64,000 nucleotides of DNA from Termitomyces sp. T153 (lineage: Eukaryota; Basidiomycota; Agaricomycetes; Agaricales; Lyophyllaceae): assembly GCA_018296165.2 (NCBI GenBank), contig JACKQL020000007.1, forward strand, positions 682,001-746,000. Reading direction: 5' to 3'. Shown here in pieces: positions 57,201 to 64,000 of the stretch. The notes beneath the pieces are model-generated. The model ran no database searches. It worked only from the letters and a program-made list of their open reading frames with translations, and was not told the DNA's origin. Each line of letters begins with the position of its first letter. Position 1 is the first letter of the stretch. The position numbers and the translations under genes were made by a program.

Positions 57201-58917
57201 ATGGCCGAGACAGCCACATCTAGGAGTTCAAAACCACGTAAACGCTTCGTTGGCAGCAAGAAAGCGACGCCTTCCAAGCCTGGTGTCTCTGGTGTAATCA
57301 GCCATCAGATCCCGCAGGATATTCTCCAAGACGATCAGCTCAATGCTGCTATTGCGCAGCTGCCGTCGAATTACTCGTTCGAGATCCACAAGACTATACA
57401 CCATATCAGGAAGAATAATGCGAGTATGGTGGCGTTGCAGATGCCGGAGGGGCTGCAGATGTTTGCGTGCACTATCGCAGATATAATTGAGAGGTGATTA
57501 TTAGGTCGCGTGTTGGGAACCGCTGTTTTGACTTGACTTTTCTAATAGATTCACGAATGCGTTGACGGTGATTATGGGTGATGTTACGTATGGTGCATGC
57601 TGCATCGACGATTATACTGCTGTTGCGTTAGGATGTGATATGTTGGTGCACTACGGGCACAGTTGTCTAAGTACGCATCCAATCTCTCATTTTTTGACAT
57701 GTCTAAATAGATGACGACAGTACCGATGGACCAAACCTCCATCAAGACACTTTATGTCTTTGTCGAGATCGCAATAGACTCTACACACCTCGCTCAAACC
57801 GTCCGGCTCAACTTTCCCAGTGATCGCCAACAATTCCACGAGAATCTTTTGAACGCTGAGGAGACTGATCGTTTGATACCGGCGGGGACGAAGATAGGAT
57901 CTACGTCGCATCTTCGCATAGAAGGGCCGTCTGATGATGATTCCAACACGCCAGGCCCGTCAGTGTCCCATGAACCTACACGGCTGGCGTTGGTCTCGAC
58001 GATACAATTCGTGGCTGCCCTTCAGCGCCTGAAGGAAGACCTGACAGGCGAATCATTCGTCATGGACTCTTCTGGGCTTCTTGAATCTTCTTCTCCTTCT
58101 AACGCCACTGAGCAGTCAAAGAAGCTCTGGTCGGGGAAGTATGTAGCAACCATTCCGCGATCGAAACCTCTCTCACCAGGCGAGATCCTCGGATGCACGG
58201 CGCCACGTCTAGACAACGTCGATGCTTTGATGTACGTGTTTTTTTTTATTTATAGATAACGACGCCACATACGAGAAATAGATATCTTGGGGATGGGCGA
58301 TTCCATTTAGAGTCCATCATGATCGCCAACCCCAGTGTCCCCGCATTTCGGTATGATCCTTATTCCAAGAAGCTGACAAGAGAGCGATATGATCACCGGG
58401 AGATGCAGAGTGTGCGGGATGATGCCGTGCAAGCAGCGCGTAGGAGCATCGCGGCGTTTTCGCAAGACTCGGGGCACGCAGCGCCGCTGTGGGGCGTAAT
58501 ACTCGGTACCCTCGGGCGGCAAGGAAACTTGAAGCAGCTTCAGGTAGAGTTTGCCAGCTATGCATATCATGCTTCCGCTCAATGCGGTTGTTGCAGGCAA
58601 TAACCAATCAACTGCAAGCTTCAAAGAGTCCGATTCCGTACATTCAGATCCTATTATCTGAGCTTTCGCCGGCAAAACTGGCGCTGTTCAATCCACATAT
58701 ATCGACGTTTATTCAGACGTCGTGTCCCCGTCTTTCGATAGATTGGGGGTACGCCTTTGACCGGCCACTTCTCAGTCCTTACGAAACAGCTGTGGCTGTG
58801 GGAAAGACTCGGAGCTGGATGGAGGACGAGGAGAGGAAAGGAGTTGGGATGTATCCAATGGATTTCTATGCTGCAGGGAGTCCATGGGCAATTTCTCGGA
58901 CGACGGGGGGGTTCTAG
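57201..58917 (+). CDS. DPH1: Diphthamide synthesis subunit Dph1
   Basis: Iron-sulfur radical enzyme subunit which, with Dph2, transfers the 3-amino-3-carboxypropyl group of SAM to a histidine of eEF2. The start ATG at 57201 lies in ACCATGG and gives [20 protein letters not shown]. The three cluster cysteines are in [28 protein letters not shown] and [12 protein letters not shown]. Other blocks: [33 protein letters not shown] [60 protein letters not shown] and [17 protein letters not shown]. Five introns; stop TAG 58915-58917. The 198-bp gap to NCR1 is a divergent promoter. Confidence 0.93.
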
Positions 58918-59287
58918 ACGTTGTTTAATTATTCTGTAGAATGGATGCGCGTCCGCTATCGGTGTCAAGCGCTTAAAACATCAGGCACATGAGCATTGCT
59001 TTGATGGATCTACCTCCTTTCGCCACAGAAAAATGAGCGGCACCGGCGATGCGGAGGGTCAGATGGTGTGTTTGAAGGCGATGCAACATCCGGTAATTTC
59101 GCGACAGTGATCTGATGTCCTGGCAGATTTTTTGCAGATGGGATGTTTATATGCTCGAGGAGTATGGCAATCTAGATAAGCGCAGTTTTCGCCGTTGGCG
59201 CGTTGGCGGCTCGGATTTAGGCATAGAGCGCTTCGTCCTAGGGAGTTCGGAAACGATAAGACGGAGTCACATGACGTGGTACGAAAC
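58918..59287. other. Intergenic region between DPH1 and an orphan membrane protein gene
   Basis: A 370-bp gap. An open frame continues upstream of the next start codon from 59195, but there is no conserved sequence in it. No other feature seen. Confidence 0.45.
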
Positions 59288-59835
59288 ATGACGACGACGG
59301 ACGACAAGGAGGCGATCCGGTTGAAGATACCGGCGCGTTTTCTGCTTGTGCCGGGGGCGGCGTTGGTGGTGGGAACGACGATTGGACTGGTGCGGGGGTC
59401 GCGGAAGGCGTCGCTGCGGTTCCTTGCGGAGAATGCACACCGGCCACCGACGACGGTGCAGGGATGGTATTTCTACAACAAGACAAAAAACTACAAGGTG
59501 ATCTACGGGGGACTTAAGGGGGCGGGGACGGACGCGGCCAAGCTGACGACTGTGGCGCTGGGGTGGGTGGGGATGGAGGAGGGCCTGGAACGTCTGGGGT
59601 GGGGCGGGCTGCGGGAGGTTGGGGCGGGCGTAGGGGTGGCGGGGGTGTTTTCGGCGGTGTGTACGTGGATGCGGTTGACTGGTGAGACACGGACTAACGG
59701 GCGGCAGACCGACTGGGCTGGAAAAGGACGGGGCGGACGATGCTGCTGGGATTGGCGGTGGGAAGCAGCTTGAAGGGGATGGGTTGGGGCAGGGAGCGGC
59801 TGGAAGAGGCGGTGGGCGAAAGTCGCTCAAATTAG
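59288..59835 (+). CDS. Orphan fungal membrane protein
   Basis: No family recognised with certainty. ATG 59288 gives MTTTDDKEAIRLKIPARFLL, then a Gly-rich membrane segment (VPGAALVVGTTIGLVRGSRK), a conserved-looking block (FLAENAHRPPTTVQGWYFYN, then YKVIYGGLKGAG) and a second hydrophobic segment (VGAGVGVAGVFSAVY). One intron, with donor GTACGTGG at about 59661, joins to RLGWKRTGRTMLLGLAVGSS, a third Gly-rich segment, and ends ESRSN, TAG 59833-59835. About 160 residues. The small size and short Gly-rich helices would fit a mitochondrial inner-membrane protein, but that is a guess. The region is strongly G-rich on the coding strand. Confidence 0.6.
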
Positions 59836-59934
59836 TCAGACAGGGGCTCTGAAAATTCTGTTGGAACATGAGATAAGGGCAGAGTACAAAAGAAAAGACT
59901 TGTGTTTTTGCTGCGTGGTGGGGCGCGTGACGGG

Positions 59935-62490
59935 ATGGGCCGCCCTCCGTTCTCCTTTTCGTTTGCGTTTTCGTTCCACCGCGTCATGATCAGACTCTGG
60001 CCCGACCAGCTCACCCCCAAGCCCACCGACTGCGACCCGTTTGGGGCCATGGCCGGCGCTGCCCTGGCTGCCCCCACAACCACCGCCGCACGCCCGTCTA
60101 CCCCGCCCCATCCCCTCCTCAACACCCACCTTACCTCGCCCTCGGCCAACGCCGACATCACGCCCCTGGCCACACCCACGCTTGGCTTTCCTGCCCAGCC
60201 GACCACCCAGCTCTCCCTTCATGCACCCGACTTCAACATGCAACAGCCCCCTCCTCCCAGACACCCCCTCCCTCCCCCCGCACCCACCTCCTCAAAAGGC
60301 CAGATCCACGTAAAGCTCATCCAGGCCCGCGGTCTCTCCGTCCGTGCCCCCTCTGCCCGCCCCTATGTCGTCGCCCAGTTCGAGAAAAACGAGTTTGTCT
60401 CCAGAGACCCCACCTCCGAGTCCGACAAGGAGGTCAAGGGCATCCCCACAGACCTCTCCCGCACCTCCTCCTCCAGCGCCATCTCTGCCCTCGGCGCAAT
60501 CGGCACCAAGGCCGCCCTCAGAGAACGCAACCTCAGCAACGCCTCCTCCACTTCATCCACAAAACCCCCCCCAAACGGCCTCTTTGCTCGTTTGTCCCCC
60601 CACAACCCTGTCTGGAAACACGAGGTCTCCTTGTAAGCCCCCCTGCCTCGCCTCGTCCCCTTCTCTGACCCCCGTCCAAAGCGACGTCACGTCCCAGGAT
60701 TCCCTCATCACTTTCAACGTCTACGACCGCTCCGTCGACGACCAGGGTTTCCTCGGCACTGTCCAAGTAAAACCCCTCCTAATCCACGATCACACCGTCG
60801 ACCAATGGTACAAGTATGTCTATTCCCCTCAATCTACTCCAGTCGCTCACCACCCGCACAGGCTCAAACCGTTCGAGAACGAGGTTGTCACCGGCGAGAT
60901 GCGCGTGCAAATAACCTTCGAACAGTACAAGGTACGTCGTCGGCACTTACGTACTCGTTCCTGTCCATACAGCTCTTCCAGACAAAACGCGCTCTTACCC
61001 CGCGGGACTTTGAGTTTCTCAAACTCATCGGCCGAGGCACCTTTGGCAAGGTTTTCCAGGTCCGCAAGCGCGACACCAAACGCATATATGCAATGAAGGT
61101 CTTGTCCAAAAAGGAGATTGTTGCAAAAAAGGAAGTCGCACATACCATAGGAGAACGCAAGATTCTCCAGCGTTCCTTGGACTCTCCTTTCCTCGTCGGC
61201 CTCAAGTTCAGCTTCCAAACCGACTCCGACCTCTACCTCGTCACAGACTTTAAGAGCGGCGGCGAGCTCTTCTGGCATCTCCAACGCGAGACCCGCTTCA
61301 GCGAAGAGCGCGCAAGATTCTACATTGCAGAACTTGTCCTTGCGCTGGAGCATCTCCACAAATTCAACATTGTTTATCGGTTCGTCTCATTTCTCTCCCC
61401 CGCGCGTACATAGCAGCCTCAGACCCCTACAGAGATCTCAAGCCAGAGAACATTCTTCTCGACGCAACCGGCCATGTGGCTCTTTGTGATTTCGGCCTCT
61501 CAAAGGCCGATTTACGGTCCGATGAGCTAACTACGACATTTTGCGGCACCACAGAATACCTTGCCCCAGAGATCCTCCTCTCCGAACAAGGCTATTCCAA
61601 AATCGTCGACTTTTGGTCATTGGGCGTTTTGCTGTTTGAGATGTGCTGTGGATGGAGCCCGTTCTATGCAGAGGACACTCAGCAGATGTACAAAAACATC
61701 TGTTTCGGGAAGATTCGCTTCCCGAAAGGTGTCATCAACGAGGACGGAAAGCAATTTGTCAAGGGGGTGAGTGAAAATGATATACTTTCTTTCTTGACTC
61801 GGTTGATTGTTCCTTGTTCTAATTTTACAATGTTAGCTTCTCAACCGGAATCCGAACCACCGTCTAGGAGCCAACCGCGATGCGGCGGAGCTCAAAGAAC
61901 ACTCCTTCTTCAAAACGATTGACTGGAAAGCCCTCGCGCTCAAACAGGTGACGCCACCATTCAAGCCTCACGTGGAATCGGACGAGTCTACGAACAACTT
62001 TGACCCCGAGTTCACATCAGCCGATATCCGTGACGTTGGCATTGCGGATATGGTTCTTGACGAGGACGATCCATCAGAAAACTGGGTCTCGCAGTCGATT
62101 GGCAATTCGGGACTTGTACATACGCCAAATGGACCCTTGGGATGCGAAAGGGAAGGCAAGAGCCCGGTGGTAACGTATGCTTCCAACGGCCGCACGCAGG
62201 GTATTCCGATTAAGCCGAAGAAGAAAAGTCCCGAGTTTTCGGGAAGCCCGTTGACGAACAGCGTACAGGCCAACTTTAGGAACTTTACGTACTCGGGTGG
62301 AGAGAGCGTGGTGGTGCCGTCGAGCCATTTGAAGCAAAAGGCGGATAGTGAGGCAGCGGTTGATGACGAGGAGGTTGCCAATCCGACTACGGATGACGAG
62401 TTTGAGGAAATTGGGAAGCCGGTCGGTCGATATGCTAATATCCGGCGTAAAGGGTTGGGCTTCAGCTCTCTTGACGATGACATGTCGTGA
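59935..62490 (+). CDS. SCH9: AGC protein kinase Sch9-like (C2 domain plus kinase)
   Basis: TORC1-dependent growth kinase, functional analogue of S6K/Akt. The start is uncertain: ATGs at 59935, 59986 and 60049 are in frame, the last with the best Kozak context. A Pro/Thr-rich leader precedes a C2-like domain (GQIHVKLIQARGLSV, ARPYVVAQFEKNEFVS, ITFNVYDRSVDDQGFLG). The kinase has GRGTFGKVFQV (ATP loop), YAMKVLSKKE (Lys), RDLKPENILLDATGH, DFGLSK and the T-loop TTTFCGTTEYLAPEIL. The C-terminal tail has FTSADIRDVG and the hydrophobic motif NFRNFTYSGGES with its phosphorylatable Thr. It then extends about 75 acidic residues, ending SSLDDDMS, TGA 62488-62490. Four or five introns. Confidence 0.9.
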
Positions 62491-62903
62491 TTGGATACAT
62501 ACGTTTTTTGTTCGGGATCGGGGTCGTGGTTGTAGGAGCATATGCGCTCTTGGGGTTTGCACTAAGCGGACGACCACAATGAAGAGAAGCGAGGGACATT
62601 CTCATTACCGATCCGGGGGGGCCGCTCTGCAGAGTGGTTTTATTTTCATCACGGGGTAACGACATATTTAACACGCTTGCTTCACGTTTCAATATCTTGT
62701 ACTTTTTGTTTTTATCTTTTTTTTTCATTTCTCCTCATGGACTCCCTTGCAGCCATTTCATCGCATTACAATTAATATCCGTATGTACTTTTGCTCATGT
62801 ACTACGACGAGTATACGCTACTTTGTTTCTAATCAAAGAGCTCGCGTTTGTGTCGAAATTAAAACTAATAAGATAAGATATAATAAATATTGGCATCTAT
62901 AGG
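62491..62903. other. Convergent 3' intergenic region (SCH9 / AIM32-like)
   Basis: A 413-bp AT-rich region between two convergent stop codons, with poly-T tracts (about 62705-62735) and no gene seen. It should contain both 3' UTRs. Confidence 0.55.
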
Positions 62904-64000
62904 TCACCAATCATTAAGAGATTTGCAACCTGGCCGTGATATATCAAGACCACCACGGAGGAGAGGCGCCAATACAAGCCCATGTATAATGGTATTGACG
63001 ACAATAGACTCCACTTCGTGTGGCGACACACGACCGTACCACACGCTGGAACCCTGAGGGGTATATATCTAGAGCGGTGTGTGAGTAGGCAATATGCGCA
63101 CGACATGGACATGAACGCACTATACAGTTACCGGCAAACTTGTGGCCCCCTATATGTGATGTTTTGAGAATAAGAGCTCGTTTTTCTTCGGCGCTATTCT
63201 TGAGTTCTTTGGAGATAGTTTCTTGCCTCTCTTCATGGGTGCCTTGTAAGTCTTCTAATGGAGTACCCATGAGACAATGGCATTCGAGTTGTGTGTCGGC
63301 CGCCCATCCGTTCTCCTGTAATGAATGGACGAAAGCTGTGGAGCGAATCAGAATGAGGGATCCTGGATCCGCGTAAAGATGATGTCACCGTTTTCAAGCT
63401 TCGGAGCAGTGAGTGCACAACGATTATCCCTCTTCTTATGAGAGCCTAGTATATATATATAGAATCAGAATTCAGTCTCGTTGAAAACAAACCGCGGGAG
63501 AACTGACACAGAAGTATGACACATGAGTATGGGAGAATCCAAGTCTTGAATGGCGATTTCTCGACAATCGCGTTTCCACGCTCGACAGCCGGATCTACGG
63601 CCCACTCCCACAGCCCACGAGCCCCCTCTCTTGTCCGAGGAATATTCGTGACACAGGTAAAGTCGGGGAACACAAGAACAGTTTCCTGGTCGATATCGTC
63701 CGCTATGGTGTTGTGGCTACCATTTAAGATGGATATTCTCGTCGAGTCGGAAGAGCGGAAGACACCGGCAGGGGTGCGGACTGCTTTGCGTGAGGGTGTC
63801 GCGGGCGGTGTGGGTTCCGCTATAGGCAGATTGGAAACGTTTTTGGCGCCGGAGAGAAGAGCAGCGAGGCTGCCTCGAGTCTCTGTCACCTCCCTGTCCC
63901 AGTCAGTCTTTCCAGTCGAAATAACAACCTTGGGTCGATATTGAGCGAGGGAACAACGTGTCAAAACCACAAGCACGTACCTGGCGACGGTATGGCTTGA
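62904..64000 (-). CDS. AIM32: Aim32-like thioredoxin-like ferredoxin, 5' end cut by window edge
   Basis: Member of the sucrase/ferredoxin-like family; yeast Aim32 is a mitochondrial [2Fe-2S] thioredoxin-like protein. From the right edge the exons read KPYRRQVVISTGKTDWDREV, TETRGSLAALLSGAKN, VLVFPDFTCVTNIPRTREGA, LWEWAVDPAVERG and FKTWILPYS. Then SHKKRDNRCALTAPKLENGD, a block typical of the family, and near the end GGHKFAGNCIIYTPQGSSVW, YGRVSPHEVESIVVNTIIHG and LVLAPLLRGGLDISR. The stop TGA is at 62904-62906 after SLNDW. Upstream coding sequence, including the start, lies beyond 64000. The HxxGNxxxYxPxGxxVWYGR ending strongly supports the family. Confidence 0.78.

Noticed and set aside
59238..60264. 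Several long minus-strand Pro/His-rich frames opposite the orphan membrane protein and the SCH9 leader
   Set aside because: They are products of strong strand base bias; the plus strand has the recognisable kinase and spliced frames.

Overview
The window reads as a gene-dense basidiomycete (Agaricomycotina-type) nuclear chromosome segment. Nearly every gene is cut by several short GT-AG introns of about 45-65 nt, intergenic gaps are often below 200 bp, and proteins were identified by recognisable family motifs after splicing by eye. About 35 protein genes are supported. Exon borders come from reading frames and splice signals, not transcripts. I could run no searches, so family calls rest on motif recognition.

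Layout. 0-9.4 kb: a Zn2Cys6 transcription factor cut by the left edge, a secreted expansin-like protein, the SSU-processome WD protein Utp12 and an aspartyl aminopeptidase. 9.6-15.3 kb: a minus-strand run of four genes (in order of transcription a WDR45/Hsv2 PROPPIN, the DASH kinetochore subunit Dad4, arginyltransferase Ate1 and U3 protein Imp4), with a broken tRNA-Ile relic just upstream of ATE1. 16-19.3 kb: two orphan proteins and the calcium sensor NCS-1/Frq1. 19.5-29 kb: a membrane-trafficking and ER-rich block (EMC3, VTI1, a Kch1-type K+ transporter, ALG8, VMA21) plus the GTPase Rbg1/DRG1. 29-36.8 kb: an orphan Ser/Pro-rich protein, two paralogous ribonucleotide reductase small-subunit genes arranged head to head, and a four-segment membrane protein. 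37-45.9 kb: LCB1, mitochondrial protease IMP2, an orphan coiled-coil protein, an Sfr1/Mei5-like recombination protein and SND2/TMEM208. 46-52.5 kb: a SNAPC4-like multi-Myb protein, TAF8, riboflavin kinase, mitochondrial uS11, QCR9 and an RNPS1-like SR protein. 52.7-64 kb: NCR1/NPC1, DPH1, an orphan membrane protein, the AGC kinase Sch9 and an Aim32-like thioredoxin-like ferredoxin cut by the right edge.

Most genes are housekeeping. I found no secondary-metabolite cluster, intact transposon, CRISPR array or obviously new multi-gene system. The features most worth attention are the inverted RNR2 duplication with conserved intron positions and one shared promoter, a 12-nt microexon carrying the NK of the Rbg1 G4 motif, an IMP4 start codon that stands alone in its exon, a candidate GC-AG intron in IMP2, the tRNA-Ile 5'-half relic, and very tight head-to-head promoters (30 bp between the TAF8 and FMN1 start codons).
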